Below are positions 27,262-38,110 of a stretch of DNA of 64,000 nucleotides, one piece after another (the first letter of the stretch is position 1; each line of letters starts with the position of its first letter). The stretch is from the NCBI GenBank assembly GCA_029261575.1, contig JAJDBD010000085.1, forward strand, positions 1 to 64,000. The letters run 5' to 3'. A model generated the notes under the pieces. It was not told the origin of the DNA and made no database searches. It worked only from the letters and a program-made list of their open reading frames with translations. The translations under genes and the position numbers were made by a program. The DNA comes from Nitrospinaceae bacterium. Lineage in GTDB: Bacteria > Nitrospinota > Nitrospinia > Nitrospinales > JACRGP01.

Positions 27262-29081
27262 AAAGTATTTTTTCTCTCAGCGAAAAAATTGAAATTCTCC
27301 CCGTGGTGCATGGGAGCGGAAATTTTACTCGAACGATACGCGGAAAAATTCTCGCCTCCGCCTGCGACTGCCTGGCCGTGAGCCTTCCACCCGAATTTCA
27401 ATCCACGTTGGAAGCGGGTATCCAAAAGCTTCCCTACATCTCGCTAAGTTGCCAGAGGGAGGAGGACGGCTCTATCAATTACGCCCCCATCGATCCCTGC
27501 CAGCCGGTGATTGCCGGCTTGCGGATCGCCGTGCAGGAAGGAATCCACAGGGCTTATATTGATCGAAGCGTCGCCCGTTGGGAAGGCGCCCAGGCTTTTT
27601 TCCCGGACGCTTTTGCCCTCTCCGGCCTGTCGCACGAAAAATACTGCGCCGCCTTGTTGCCCGCCCTGCCCCGGCCTGCGCCGGATAGCCAACAGGATAA
27701 ACGGGTTTGCTGGATGGCCTATCAGCTCCACCAGTTGGAAATAAATCATAAAAAAATACTTTTCATTTGCTCCGTCCTGGACTGGCCCTGGGTGAAGGAA
27801 GCCTATGACGAGCGCCGGAAGTATACCCAGCCGGAAGCGCCCGTCGCCGCGCCGGAACTTTTTGGAGTGGAACCGGATTCTCTGTTTTTTGCCTTGAGCG
27901 AGTTTCCTTACGCCACTTACCTGTTTGAAAAAAGAAGAGAGGAATTGAAGTCCGACCGCGACTTCTCCCTGGACGGAATCAAGGAGATTTTATTAAAAGG
28001 GCGCGATATATTTTTAGACAAGCACAAGAAACGTTTTCACAATCTTTCTTCGCAAACGTTTCAAATCTACCTTCAATACGTGCGTAACCTTTCCTTGATG
28101 GAAAATCGCCTGACTCCGGACTTGTATACGCTGGCGACTACCGCCAAACAAATCGGCGGCGACGCCTTTGCTCTCGCCCTGTTGGAAGCGGCCCGGACCT
28201 ATCCCTATCAGGAACAGGAGTCGGGATTGGAAACCTTGGAGCTTGGAATCGATCAGGCGGTGTTCGGCGACGACCAGGCCGTGGCGATGAAAAACCGCCT
28301 GCTGGAGACCTCCGTTGAGTGGCGCAACCTGAATTTAAAAAAGGAGCCGGAACCCGACAAACAGGAGAAATGGAAGTACACCTGGAATCCTTACGGGCAA
28401 TGCTCTTGGCCTCCGGAGGACGAGGTGATCGAAAGTTTCCATACGCATGTTCGGGAACAATCCAAACTGATATGCAACGACCTGGCGCGACCGGAGAAAT
28501 TCACCTCGTCGGTGAAAGACGGAATCGACATGCGGGAGACCCTGCGGAACTGGCACAAGGGGGATATTTATGTAAAAGAAATTCCTCCCAGCCGGGGCGG
28601 GGTGGAAATCGTCGTTTTTCTTTTCGAGATGGAACCGGACCCCAAACAATATCCCTGGCGGCAAACCTGGTACGCGGAGCACAACGAAGAATCCACGCTT
28701 TGCTTTTATGCGACGGATTATGGGAATAAATTGCAGGGACCTGGGATCGCCCAAGCGGTTTACGGAGGATGCATGATGATTTTTCCGCCTCGCCCGATAC
28801 CCAATATTTGGGACGATCCGAGAATTCACAGAGGCGAGACTTTGGAGGAAAAATTGCTGGAGGCTGCATTTTTTCATTCGCGGGAAAAACGCGTGACCGT
28901 GGTTTCACCCGGCCTTCCCCTCCCTAACTGGCGGCGCCTGGCCCGTCAATTGGGCAAACAGATCATTCACATTCCGCTAAAGCGTTTTTCCAATCAAACT
29001 ATCGAAAAGGTGCGCCGCTTTCACATTCTAAACGGCAAGGAAGTCCGTCTGTTTGCCAACCGGTTCATACAGGATATTTGA
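27258..29081 (+). CDS. Large uncharacterised protein, TraB/ChaN/DUF5682-like N-terminal region, partner of the AAA+ ATPase
   Basis: 607 aa; IEILPVVHGSGNFTRTIRGKILASACDCLAVSLPPEF...APIDPCQPVIAGLRIAVQEGIHRAYIDR resembles the TraB-type N-terminal layout. Confidence 0.6.
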   Translation: MKSIFSLSEKIEILPVVHGSGNFTRTIRGKILASACDCLAVSLPPEFQSTLEAGIQKLPYISLSCQREEDGSINYAPIDPCQPVIAGLRIAVQEGIHRAYIDRSVARWEGAQAFFPDAFALSGLSHEKYCAALLPALPRPAPDSQQDKRVCWMAYQLHQLEINHKKILFICSVLDWPWVKEAYDERRKYTQPEAPVAAPELFGVEPDSLFFALSEFPYATYLFEKRREELKSDRDFSLDGIKEILLKGRDIFLDKHKKRFHNLSSQTFQIYLQYVRNLSLMENRLTPDLYTLATTAKQIGGDAFALALLEAARTYPYQEQESGLETLELGIDQAVFGDDQAVAMKNRLLETSVEWRNLNLKKEPEPDKQEKWKYTWNPYGQCSWPPEDEVIESFHTHVREQSKLICNDLARPEKFTSSVKDGIDMRETLRNWHKGDIYVKEIPPSRGGVEIVVFLFEMEPDPKQYPWRQTWYAEHNEESTLCFYATDYGNKLQGPGIAQAVYGGCMMIFPPRPIPNIWDDPRIHRGETLEEKLLEAAFFHSREKRVTVVSPGLPLPNWRRLARQLGKQIIHIPLKRFSNQTIEKVRRFHILNGKEVRLFANRFIQDI

Positions 29082-29101
29082 GCTCCGCCAAGAGCCGTAG
29101 A

Positions 29102-30967
29102 TCATTTCTTCTCGGGAAAAAGTTTTTCCAGCCGGGCGCGGCACCGGGAATCCCTGGACAACGCCGTCATTAATTTTTCATTGACGTGAAAATTTGGGAT
29201 GATGATTTTGTTTAAATAATGCATGAAGGCGGCAGAACAGCTTTTAACATCGTGAAATTCGTTGTAGACGGACAGGATGTTTGTCATGTTGACGACGCTC
29301 ACCGCGTCTTTTTTTTCATAGCCCACAAATAACTGCATGGCCAGATCGTAAAACAACTGGCAAAGCTCGTCCAAAGCCCCCTTGAGGAAAATAAACTTGT
29401 TAACGTTTTCTGCCAGAGAGGCGTGGCCAGAATTTAAAACCGTCAAATTCTTTTTGGCCGCTTCCAGCCGGGGCGTAATTTCCTTCCATATTTCCGGATT
29501 CCGTAGACGTTTTTCCAGCTTGTCGCGAGTCACTTTCTCGGAAATCGTATTTTGGAAATTGGCTAAAATCTGGGCCGCCAGTTTGACCCTTTCCGGATAG
29601 GATTTTCGTTGGTTTTCCTCGATTTCCTTATCGCAATTTTTCATCAACCCCAAAAAGGCTTTTTTATCGACAGGCTGGTCCAACTGGACTTTATTGGTGA
29701 ATTGGCCTATTTGCTGAAACAGAATTTGCCGGGTTTCATGGGGATACCAAAAATTAATTTCCTGAACGACTATATTGATTCTCTCCAAAATATTCCGCCC
29801 ATAACTTTTTTCCAGGTGAGGGGTTATGTGCAGGGTGATATCGTCCGCGTCTTTTTCCAAGACTGCGACGTTGAAATCTCCTTTGGAGATTTTTTCCACA
29901 ACAAAATCTATTCGACGGAAAGCGATGGTTTTCTCGTCCATATGCTTTTTTAATTCATTCAGCAATTCATCAATTTTATCTTTTTCATTGGCGAGCCTGG
30001 CTTCCAAAGCCTCGCGCATACGATTAAATTCCACAAGGTTGTAAAAAATCAGGAGTTTTTGCGATCTCCCAAAATCGTCAAAAAGTTCCTTGGCTTTTTT
30101 ATACTCCTTCCGGTAGGAGTATTTCCTGCCGACCACTTTAATCATCGATCCAAGAAGCGTATTAAAATAAAAAATATCATTGGCCCTGGAAATGCGGGCA
30201 TATTCGTCCATGGTTAAACTGGGAATCAACGCCTCGATATCGGGTTCGTGACGTTTTTCAATTAAAAGTGGATGAATGGCGGCGCCAATTTCCTTGAGGC
30301 ATTGGCTGATGAGCCTGTAATCTTCGGTGTGATTTTCATAAAACTGGTACCTTGAAAACAGCTTGTTTTCGGTTCTCAACTGGTTGTAACCGGAAACATT
30401 TCCCTCGTCGCCCTCGTAGCCGAATAAAAACTCGTGAAAGGAAATTTCATACTCCCTGAACTTCGCTAAAAGCTTTTCCAACTCGGGCATGATAGAAACG
30501 GCGACGTTGTCAACCCTTCCATAATGATTTTCCAGAAACTCAATTTCATGCTGAATGTTTGGAAAAATAAAATTTATGAGGCCCGCAACGGTTTCCAAAC
30601 TTTTAAAAATTTCCTGTTTATATAAATCCAGTTTGGTGGCATATTGTTCTTCCGCCATTGCGGCAATTTCGTTCTTTGTTTTTTGAATCCAGCCGTCGAT
30701 TTTAAGAAGCGTTTCCAAACGTTCCTGAAATATTTTATCGTCGGGTTTGAATTTTTCGGGATAGCTTTTTATGATTACAGGAATGGATAAGACTTCTTTT
30801 CGACAAGTTTCCACCCTGGATAAAAGCCGGGATTTTTCTTCTTCGGGGGCGCGATGGTCGGATTCAATGGAATCGGATTCCTTGATTTTTTCCAACAGCA
30901 AACCAAACTGGTTTTCCAGTGCGGTGAAGGCTTCTTCAAACTGAGTGATTTTATCCGCGTCGATCAT
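29102..30967 (-). CDS. Large helical hypothetical protein (621 aa)
   Basis: Intact long ORF, no signal peptide, coiled-coil-rich; no recognised family. Confidence 0.75.
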   Translation of the reverse strand: MIDADKITQFEEAFTALENQFGLLLEKIKESDSIESDHRAPEEEKSRLLSRVETCRKEVLSIPVIIKSYPEKFKPDDKIFQERLETLLKIDGWIQKTKNEIAAMAEEQYATKLDLYKQEIFKSLETVAGLINFIFPNIQHEIEFLENHYGRVDNVAVSIMPELEKLLAKFREYEISFHEFLFGYEGDEGNVSGYNQLRTENKLFSRYQFYENHTEDYRLISQCLKEIGAAIHPLLIEKRHEPDIEALIPSLTMDEYARISRANDIFYFNTLLGSMIKVVGRKYSYRKEYKKAKELFDDFGRSQKLLIFYNLVEFNRMREALEARLANEKDKIDELLNELKKHMDEKTIAFRRIDFVVEKISKGDFNVAVLEKDADDITLHITPHLEKSYGRNILERINIVVQEINFWYPHETRQILFQQIGQFTNKVQLDQPVDKKAFLGLMKNCDKEIEENQRKSYPERVKLAAQILANFQNTISEKVTRDKLEKRLRNPEIWKEITPRLEAAKKNLTVLNSGHASLAENVNKFIFLKGALDELCQLFYDLAMQLFVGYEKKDAVSVVNMTNILSVYNEFHDVKSCSAAFMHYLNKIIIPNFHVNEKLMTALSRDSRCRARLEKLFPEKK

Positions 30968-31066
30968 CCGGCAAACCGTTTTTTATTTTAGATACTTACG
31001 ATTTTAACGCATCCGCCCCACTTGAGGCGTCAAGATTTTGAAAATATTACAGGAAATGGCAATTTA

Positions 31067-31264
31067 ATGAAAAAAGTATTTCGCTTTTTATTAAAATTTG
31101 AAGCCGCTGACGGCGTCACCCATATTGCCGAGTTCGGAACCTTGGAAGATTGCCGAAGCTTCCAAAAAGAACTCGATTCCGAAAACCTCCCCAACAAACT
31201 GGTGAACGTCAAGGAATTAAAAGCCGCCCTGTACAATAAAATCAACTATATTGATTTGAGATGA
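31067..31264 (+). CDS. Small hypothetical protein
   Basis: MKKVFRFLLKFEAADGVTHIAEFGTLEDCRSFQKELDSENLPNKLVNVKELKAALYNKINYIDLR; start chosen at 31067. Confidence 0.5.
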   Translation: MKKVFRFLLKFEAADGVTHIAEFGTLEDCRSFQKELDSENLPNKLVNVKELKAALYNKINYIDLR

Positions 31265-31346
31265 ACGCTATTTTGAAACGCTCCATGCCGCAATGGGAAC
31301 AAGAATGGTGAATTTAGAGAACGTCTTCCACGCGTCCTGCCGTTGA

Positions 31347-32939
31347 ATGGAAAGCCATAAAAATGTAAGCCGCGCCGCCGGAACCGTAGGCGGCATGACA
31401 CTTGTCTCCCGCCTGTTCGGATTCCTTCGCGACGCCGTGATTGCCATGATGTACGGAGCGTCGTCTTCCGCAGACGCTTTTTTTGTCGCCTTTCGCATCC
31501 CCAATCTGCAACGTCGGCTTTTAGGCGAGGGCGCGATAGGCTCCGCTTTCATCCCCGTATTCAGCCAGTACCTGGGCGAAAAATCGGAAAAGGAAGCTTG
31601 GAATCTTGCCGCCTCCCTGTTCAATATCCTCGTCCTTTTTCTGACCGCAACCACAGCGTTGATTTATTTTTTCGCCCCGTGGGTGATCGCTGTTTTTGCC
31701 CCGGGATTTTTGGACCAACCGGACAAATTCGACTTGGCCGTTCAGCTCACCCGCTGGATGTCGCCGTTTTTAATTTGTATCGGATTGGCGGCGTTTTGCA
31801 TGGGCGTCCTGAACAGTTTTAAAGTCTTCGCCCTTTCCGCCGCAGCGCCGACGATATTAAATATTTCCATGATTTTAGCGGCCTTGTTTCTGACGCCTTA
31901 TTTTGACGAACCCATCCTGGCCCTTGCCGTCGGGGTTTTAATAGGCGGATGCATCCAATTCGCCGTTCAATTCTGGGCCGTGTTAAAAAAAGGATTTCGG
32001 TTTGTTTCCGGATTCAACTGGAGAAACCCCGGTATCGTCAGAATCGGGAAACTGATTCTGCCCGCAATTTTTGGCCTGGCTGTGTACGAAGTCAACATCA
32101 TGGTCGACACTTTACTGGCCTCCCTTCTAGCCGAAGGTTCTATTTCTTACCTCTATTACGCCAACCGCCTGGTCCAACTGCCCATGGGAGTTTTTGCCGT
32201 CGCCCTGAGCGTGGCGATACTCCCCACCCTATCCGATCAAGCGGCGAAAAATAATTTTTCGGAACTGATCCAGACGCTTAATTTCGGAATCCGTCTGATA
32301 TTATTCATCACCATCCCCTCCATGGCGGGCCTGGTAATATTGCGCTTTCCCATCGTCAACGCCCTGTGGGAGAGAGGCGAGTTCGACCGCGCCACCACCG
32401 ATGGAACGGCCTTCGCCCTGCTGTTTTATTCTCTGGGGTTGTGCGCGTTTGCCGGAATCAAAGTCGTGGTCGCCGCTTTTTATTCGCTTCAGGACACAAA
32501 AACTCCGGCCAGAATCGGGATCTACGCGATGCTATTGAACATCGTCTTTTGCCTGCTTCTGATGGGACCGCTGGCGCATGGCGGATTGGCGCTGGCAACC
32601 ACCCTATCCTCCTTGTTCAACGTCGGCGCGCTGGTCTTTATCCTGAAAAAAAGATTCGGCCTGATAGGCGGAAAAAAGATCGTCGCTTCTATAGGAAAGA
32701 CCTCGCTTTCCACATTGCTTATGGGCGCCGCCGTGTACTTTTTTAACGACGCCTTTTATAATCCAGACGCCGTTCTTCTCGTTAAATTGACCGTCTTGGC
32801 GGCAACGATATTTTTAGGCGTTGGTTTATTCCTGGCGATTTCGTCGCTCCTTAAAAACGAAGAACTGACATTTCTCAAAAAAATGTTTCGCGAAAGAAAA
32901 TCCGCCGACCCTGCCCTTCAGAATGATTACAACGATTAG
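31347..32939 (+). CDS. murJ: Lipid II flippase MurJ
   Basis: GGMTLVSRLFGFLRDAVIAMMYGASSSADAFFVAFRIPNLQRRLLGEGAIGSAFIPVFSQY; multi-TM MviN family. Confidence 0.95.
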   Translation: MESHKNVSRAAGTVGGMTLVSRLFGFLRDAVIAMMYGASSSADAFFVAFRIPNLQRRLLGEGAIGSAFIPVFSQYLGEKSEKEAWNLAASLFNILVLFLTATTALIYFFAPWVIAVFAPGFLDQPDKFDLAVQLTRWMSPFLICIGLAAFCMGVLNSFKVFALSAAAPTILNISMILAALFLTPYFDEPILALAVGVLIGGCIQFAVQFWAVLKKGFRFVSGFNWRNPGIVRIGKLILPAIFGLAVYEVNIMVDTLLASLLAEGSISYLYYANRLVQLPMGVFAVALSVAILPTLSDQAAKNNFSELIQTLNFGIRLILFITIPSMAGLVILRFPIVNALWERGEFDRATTDGTAFALLFYSLGLCAFAGIKVVVAAFYSLQDTKTPARIGIYAMLLNIVFCLLLMGPLAHGGLALATTLSSLFNVGALVFILKKRFGLIGGKKIVASIGKTSLSTLLMGAAVYFFNDAFYNPDAVLLVKLTVLAATIFLGVGLFLAISSLLKNEELTFLKKMFRERKSADPALQNDYND

Positions 32940-33022
32940 ATTTGACGCCGAACCGGGCAACGATTAACGTAAGGCCGTTTTAGCTTTTATAAACGCCGTT
33001 AATTTTTCCAAGAGATAAAACT

Positions 33023-33637
33023 ATGATATTGGCTTGTTTGGATTTGGAGGGAGTGCTGGTTCCCGAAATATGGATCGCCTTTGCCGAGAAAACCGGGATC
33101 GAAAAATTGCGCCTGACCACCCGTGATATTCCCGACTACGACGAATTGATGAAAGGCCGGCTGAAAATTCTGGACGAAAATAATCTGAAGTTGGACGATA
33201 TCCAAGAGGTGATTCGCGGCATTTCTCCGCTGGAGGGAGCGCGGGAATTTCTCGATTGGTTGCGAACCGAATATCAGGCGATTATTCTCTCCGACACCTT
33301 TTATGAATTTGCCGGTCCGTTAATGGCTCAGCTTGGATACCCCACTCTGTTTTGCAATTTCCTGGAAGTCGGCAAAAACGGCGCGATTAAAAACTATCGC
33401 CTGCGGCAATCCGACGGCAAAACCAAAGCGGTGCGGGCTTTCAAGAATCTGAATTTTAAAACGGTCGCGGCGGGCGATTCTTATAACGACACGGGGATGC
33501 TTCAAGAAGCCGACGACGGCATTTTTTTCCGGCCGCCCGAAAGCATTGTCGAGGAGTTTCCTCAATTCCAGGTGACCAGAACCTTCCCCGAGCTTCGCGA
33601 AGCTTTCCTCAACAGCAAAAAAACGATTTTAGCCTAA
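33023..33637 (+). CDS. thrH: ThrH-type phosphoserine phosphatase/homoserine phosphotransferase (HAD)
   Basis: LACLDLEGVLVPEIWIAFAEKTGIEKLRLTTRDIPDYDELMKGR; AAGDSYNDTGML HAD motif. Confidence 0.92.
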   Translation: MILACLDLEGVLVPEIWIAFAEKTGIEKLRLTTRDIPDYDELMKGRLKILDENNLKLDDIQEVIRGISPLEGAREFLDWLRTEYQAIILSDTFYEFAGPLMAQLGYPTLFCNFLEVGKNGAIKNYRLRQSDGKTKAVRAFKNLNFKTVAAGDSYNDTGMLQEADDGIFFRPPESIVEEFPQFQVTRTFPELREAFLNSKKTILA

Positions 33638-33688
33638 CAATTTGTTAGAGCCTCTAGTCATTCGATATTTTAAACCAGGGACTTGCGA

Positions 33689-33705
33689 CCCTTATTTCAT
33701 AAGGG
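33689..33705. terminator. Hairpin CCCTTAT-TTC-ATAAGGG in convergent intergenic gap
   Basis: Perfect 7-bp inverted repeat between convergent thrH and SH3-domain gene; flanking T-tract not canonical. Confidence 0.35.
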
Positions 33706-33740
33706 CCGCTCGTGCCCGTGAAAGCTTTTTTAAAGTCCGC

Positions 33741-34253
33741 TCATTTAACCCTGGCGGTTAAAAGCGAGCTGTAAACCCAACCGGTTTTGTCCTTATACTT
33801 GATCTTTGACCAATTGTTGACGGTCTCCAATACTTTCACTTCCGACCCCTTTTTTATAGCCTGCACAATCTTGCTTTCCATGCTTCCTCTATCGCGAAGA
33901 TTGGCCCAGTCCACATTGATAAAATGGCGGACCTCGAAATCTTCATCCTGAGACAGGGTTTGGGCAGGATTTTGAGTCGGCGGGGTGGAGCTTCCTTTAA
34001 AATAGCCCGCGAGATCGACGTCCATCTCGTAAACCACCAGGGCGGAAAATAGCAGGACCAAAACAAAAATTCTGGCGGTGGTCTGCCCCCCGGTCAATTC
34101 GACCTCCGGGTGTTCCTCCGGCAAAACCGGCGGCCCGCAGTTTGGGCAAAAAATGGCCTTTGGAGGCACCGGCTCCCCGCAGGCCGTGCAGTCGACGGAG
34201 TTTCGCGGCTGGGACTCTAACAAGCGTATGTGACTGGCTTTTTCGGGCGTCAT
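33741..34253 (-). CDS. Zinc-ribbon, single-TM, bacterial SH3-domain protein
   Basis: CTACGEPVPPKAIFCPNCG ribbon; TM segment; C-terminal EVKVLETVNNWSKIKYKDKTGWVYSSLL SH3-like. Confidence 0.75.
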   Translation of the reverse strand: MTPEKASHIRLLESQPRNSVDCTACGEPVPPKAIFCPNCGPPVLPEEHPEVELTGGQTTARIFVLVLLFSALVVYEMDVDLAGYFKGSSTPPTQNPAQTLSQDEDFEVRHFINVDWANLRDRGSMESKIVQAIKKGSEVKVLETVNNWSKIKYKDKTGWVYSSLLTARVK

Positions 34254-35780
34254 TTAATTCAGATTCTGCAAGCGATAAATCGCTCCATATTTTTTTCTTA
34301 AATATTCCATAAACTGATTGGGATCCAGGGCGCTCCCCGTGACCCTTTGAACCAATTCCCCGGTGGAATGCAAACGGCCCTGGGAATGTATGTTTTTATT
34401 CAGCCAGGATTTTATTTCCTGAAAGTTACCGCTCTCAATCCACTGGTCCAACTTCGGCGCGGATTTTCTGAGCGCATTATAAAACTGACAGGCATACATG
34501 GCCCCCAGCGAATAGGAAGGGAAATAACCGAAAGCCCCGCCGCTCCAATGCACGTCCTGCAAAACGCCCTCGGTATCGTTGGGCGGGCGGACGCCCAGAT
34601 ACTCTTCCATTTTGTCGTTCCAGATTGCCGGTAAATCGCAAACCTTCATTGATCCGTCAAACAGCCCCTTTTCGATTTCATACCTCAAAATAACGTGCAA
34701 TGGATAGGTCGTTTCGTCCGCCTCCACACGGATTAACGAGGGGCGGCTGACATTGATCGCCTCGTAAAATTGATCCAAACCAACGTTTTTTAAGTTTTCA
34801 GGAAACGTTGCGGCGAACAGGTTCAGGTAATGACTGCAGAAACTTTTGCTTTGCGCGATCATTCTTTCCCAGAACAAGGATTGGGATTCGTGGATCCCCA
34901 TGGTCATGGATTCGCCGGAAGGCAGGTCGCCCTCTTCCAGCCGCCGCCCCTGCTCGTATAAACCATGACCGGTTTCGTGAATCACCGCGTATAAAGATTC
35001 CGCGAAATTATCCCGCCGGTAGCGGGTGGTGATGCGAACGTCGGTGGCGTGCCCGCCGCCGCAAAAAGGATGCACCGAAACGTCCATCCTTCCTTTGTCA
35101 AACTGGAAACCAATGTCCCGGCTGATGGTTCGTCCAAGTTCTTCCTGTTTATCGATAGGAAAATCGCCGTTCAAAAATGAATCGTCGGGTTGATAATCGC
35201 TTTCCTGAATGGCCTGGATCAAGGGAACCAAATCGGCTTTCAACGTTTTAAAAACCGGATCGATTTGATCCATGGAAGCTCCGCGCTCGTAAACGTCGAT
35301 GTTGACGTCGTACGGAGCTTTATGGGAATCGATGTGGTCGGCCCATTTTTTTTTGAGTTCCACGAATTTCTCGATCACGGGAGCAAAATCAGAAAACCTG
35401 TTTTGTTCCCTGGCTTTTATCCAAACGTGATGACCGCGCGACTCCAACTCGCTTATCTCCTCGACCAGTTCCTTTGGGACTTTGGTTTCCATATCGAAAT
35501 CACGTTTAGCCTCGCGAAGGTTGCACCTTTGAATGGCGTCGAAGTCGTCGGGATCGGCGGAGTGGAGAGCGTCGATTAAGCGCCCCAATTCGGGGTCCGT
35601 GGACTTTTCATGAATCACCCCGGCCAAGGCGGCCATTTGTTTGGAACGGGCGACATACCCTCCCTCGGGCAAAATAACCTCCTGATCCCAATGCAAAATC
35701 CCCCTCACCCCGCCCAGTCGGGAAATTTCTTCCAACCGTTTGACCAGTTGGTCATAGTTATTTTTTGTTTGATCGTTCAT
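34254..35780 (-). CDS. Carboxypeptidase Taq (M32) metallopeptidase
   Basis: YAVIHETGHGLYEQG (HExxH variant HETGH), GIHESQSLFWERMI motif. Confidence 0.94.
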   Translation of the reverse strand: MNDQTKNNYDQLVKRLEEISRLGGVRGILHWDQEVILPEGGYVARSKQMAALAGVIHEKSTDPELGRLIDALHSADPDDFDAIQRCNLREAKRDFDMETKVPKELVEEISELESRGHHVWIKAREQNRFSDFAPVIEKFVELKKKWADHIDSHKAPYDVNIDVYERGASMDQIDPVFKTLKADLVPLIQAIQESDYQPDDSFLNGDFPIDKQEELGRTISRDIGFQFDKGRMDVSVHPFCGGGHATDVRITTRYRRDNFAESLYAVIHETGHGLYEQGRRLEEGDLPSGESMTMGIHESQSLFWERMIAQSKSFCSHYLNLFAATFPENLKNVGLDQFYEAINVSRPSLIRVEADETTYPLHVILRYEIEKGLFDGSMKVCDLPAIWNDKMEEYLGVRPPNDTEGVLQDVHWSGGAFGYFPSYSLGAMYACQFYNALRKSAPKLDQWIESGNFQEIKSWLNKNIHSQGRLHSTGELVQRVTGSALDPNQFMEYLRKKYGAIYRLQNLN

Positions 35781-35905
35781 AAATCCTTTCGATGAAAAAA
35801 ATCATTTTAGCGGTTATTTTAAATGTCCCAAAATTTATTTCCCTGCAATTTAAACTATTTTTATGATTTTGCTCGTTGACTTTTTAACATCAAAACAGTA
35901 TTATT

Positions 35906-35924
35906 GATAACAATTCTCATTATT
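35906..35924 (+). promoter_or_regulatory. Candidate Fur box upstream of iron permease
   Basis: GATAACAATTCTCATTATT vs consensus GATAATGATAATCATTATC (14/19 by eye). Confidence 0.65.
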
Positions 35925-36004
35925 AAAAAATCAGTTCAAGCTGTTTTAATAGCAATTTTAATCCGGCTTTGGCCTTTCCTTTCAACTATTTTGCAAGTGG
36001 ATAT

Positions 36005-38110
36005 ATGAAACAAATTATCTTTCTCCTTTGGACCTTTTTGATACTATCCGGAACAAATTCTCCCGCCTTCGCAAAAAGCCAATCCACCGAAACGACCGTC
36101 AAAAAAATCGTGATGATGCTGGATATTGTCGTCAAAGAGTACAAAGAAGGCATTTCCGAAGGAAAAATAATAAATGAAGCCGAATACGAAGAAAGCCGAT
36201 TGTTTTTAGAGCAAGCCCAGGAAAGATTCGGGCGGGTCTCCGAGAGCCTGGATAAATCCTCGGAGCCGGTCAAACAAAAGTTTTCCGAAGTCGAGGTCAA
36301 AATAAAATCAAAAACCAACCCCGACCAGATTCAAATAGACGTCGAGCAAATCCAGTCGGAAATTTTAAATTTGTTTGGAGTGAAAATCGAATACGCTCCC
36401 AGGGAACCGGTTTCACTGGACCAAGGCAAATTAATTTACGAATCCAATTGCAAGGTCTGCCATGGCTTGACCGGAAAGGGCGATGGACCCATTGCGTCTC
36501 AACTGGACCCGCGGCCCGCGATTTTGGCCAACCCTGCAATCACCGGCGACGCGGAGACAACCGCCTACGATAATTTTAAGATCATCAATGTTGGCATTGC
36601 CGGAACGGGAATGACCGACTGGTCGAAAGTCCTGTCGGAAACCGACATTTGGAATGTTTCCTATTACATCCGTACTTTTTCCAACGAGAACGTGAAACTG
36701 CCGTCCGTTTCCGCCCTGGGCGGCGACCCGGACAAAGAATATCAAGCCATATTGACCGAGGTAGAAAACGTTCTGGATCGCAGCCTGGAATCCTTTAAAA
36801 ATTCCCAAATCCAGGACGCGGGGGAACAGGCTTCCGACTCTTACCTGGTTTACGAAAAGGTGGAACGGAATCTGTTGACTAAGCGAAAGGAACTGGCCCT
36901 GCGACTGGAATCGGCATTCGGCAGGTACCAGGGAGAGATCAAACGAAAGGCGTCGCTGGAACAGGTTCAGGGAATATACCAAAACATTAAAAACGACCTG
37001 GAACTTGCCCGCGAGGCCCTGGATAAAAACGTCGGTTTTTCCGGACTGTTCATTCAATCGCTTTCCATTATCGTCCGCGAGGGTTTCGAAGCCATATTGG
37101 TGATCGCCGCCCTAATCACTTTTCTGGTCAAATCCCGAAACAAAGACAAGACCAAATCAATTTGGATCGGGATGGGGCTTGGAATATTTGCCAGTTTTAT
37201 CACCGCATACATTCTTCAAGAAATCCTTGAGGTGTCCTCCGAAAACAAGGAAGTGATGGAAGGCTGGATCATGTTGATTTCCGTGGCAGTCCTTTTTTGG
37301 GTCAGCTACTGGTTGATTTCAAAAATCCAGACCCACCGATGGCAAAGCTATATCACGAGCAAAATGCAGGAAGTCGTTTCCACTGGAAGCGCGTATACCC
37401 TGGGGCTGGTGGCGTTTCTTTCCGTTTACCGCGAAGGATTCGAGACCGTGCTTTTTTACAAAGCGCTCTATACCTATTCCGGAACCGAGACCGGCGGCAT
37501 CCTTCCCGGATTTTTTGCGGGATGCGTTATCCTGATCGTGGTTTTTTACGCCATCAACAAACTGGGGTTGAGAATTCCCGTAAAATGGTTCTTCACCGTC
37601 ACCAGCATTTTTCTCTATTACATGGCCTTCACCTTCATGGGCAAAGGCTTGCACGAGTTGCAAATGGGCCAATTATTGGTCATGACTCCGGTTCCGTGGG
37701 CGCCAGAGGCGCACTGGTTGGGCATGTACCCCACCCTGGAAACCTTTGCGGGTCAGTTTGTTCTGATCGCCGCCTTTGTCTTCGCCCTGATTTATACCTT
37801 TATCATCAAATCGCAAATAAAAACTCAGGAAATTAAAAACGAAACCCGTAGTTTATTTTCGGGTATTTCTGCGGTTCACGACCTGGTCAATCACATATCA
37901 AACCATACCAAGCGATGCGAATTATTCCTAAAGGATACCCAGGACCAGGACTTGAAAGAACTGGCCATTCATCTTGGAGAAATCCACGACAAGGTCCATG
38001 AGCTTTCCGATCACGTTCGTTATGTGGAAAGCCAATTGATGGATGAATACGACGAACTGGATCTTGCTATATCCCAGGATTCCGCCAAGGAGGCCAAGGA
38101 ATTGCCTTGA
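36005..38110 (+). CDS. FTR1-family iron permease with N-terminal periplasmic cytochrome c domain
   Basis: [13 protein letters not shown] haem motif; [18 protein letters not shown] and [18 protein letters not shown]1 motifs; start chosen at MKQIIF. Confidence 0.92.
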   Translation: MKQIIFLLWTFLILSGTNSPAFAKSQSTETTVKKIVMMLDIVVKEYKEGISEGKIINEAEYEESRLFLEQAQERFGRVSESLDKSSEPVKQKFSEVEVKIKSKTNPDQIQIDVEQIQSEILNLFGVKIEYAPREPVSLDQGKLIYESNCKVCHGLTGKGDGPIASQLDPRPAILANPAITGDAETTAYDNFKIINVGIAGTGMTDWSKVLSETDIWNVSYYIRTFSNENVKLPSVSALGGDPDKEYQAILTEVENVLDRSLESFKNSQIQDAGEQASDSYLVYEKVERNLLTKRKELALRLESAFGRYQGEIKRKASLEQVQGIYQNIKNDLELAREALDKNVGFSGLFIQSLSIIVREGFEAILVIAALITFLVKSRNKDKTKSIWIGMGLGIFASFITAYILQEILEVSSENKEVMEGWIMLISVAVLFWVSYWLISKIQTHRWQSYITSKMQEVVSTGSAYTLGLVAFLSVYREGFETVLFYKALYTYSGTETGGILPGFFAGCVILIVVFYAINKLGLRIPVKWFFTVTSIFLYYMAFTFMGKGLHELQMGQLLVMTPVPWAPEAHWLGMYPTLETFAGQFVLIAAFVFALIYTFIIKSQIKTQEIKNETRSLFSGISAVHDLVNHISNHTKRCELFLKDTQDQDLKELAIHLGEIHDKVHELSDHVRYVESQLMDEYDELDLAISQDSAKEAKELP

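Noticed and set aside
26169-30967. Classical MoxR-vWA chaperone system
   Set aside because: No DxSxS MIDAS-containing vWA protein found among the neighbouring ORFs
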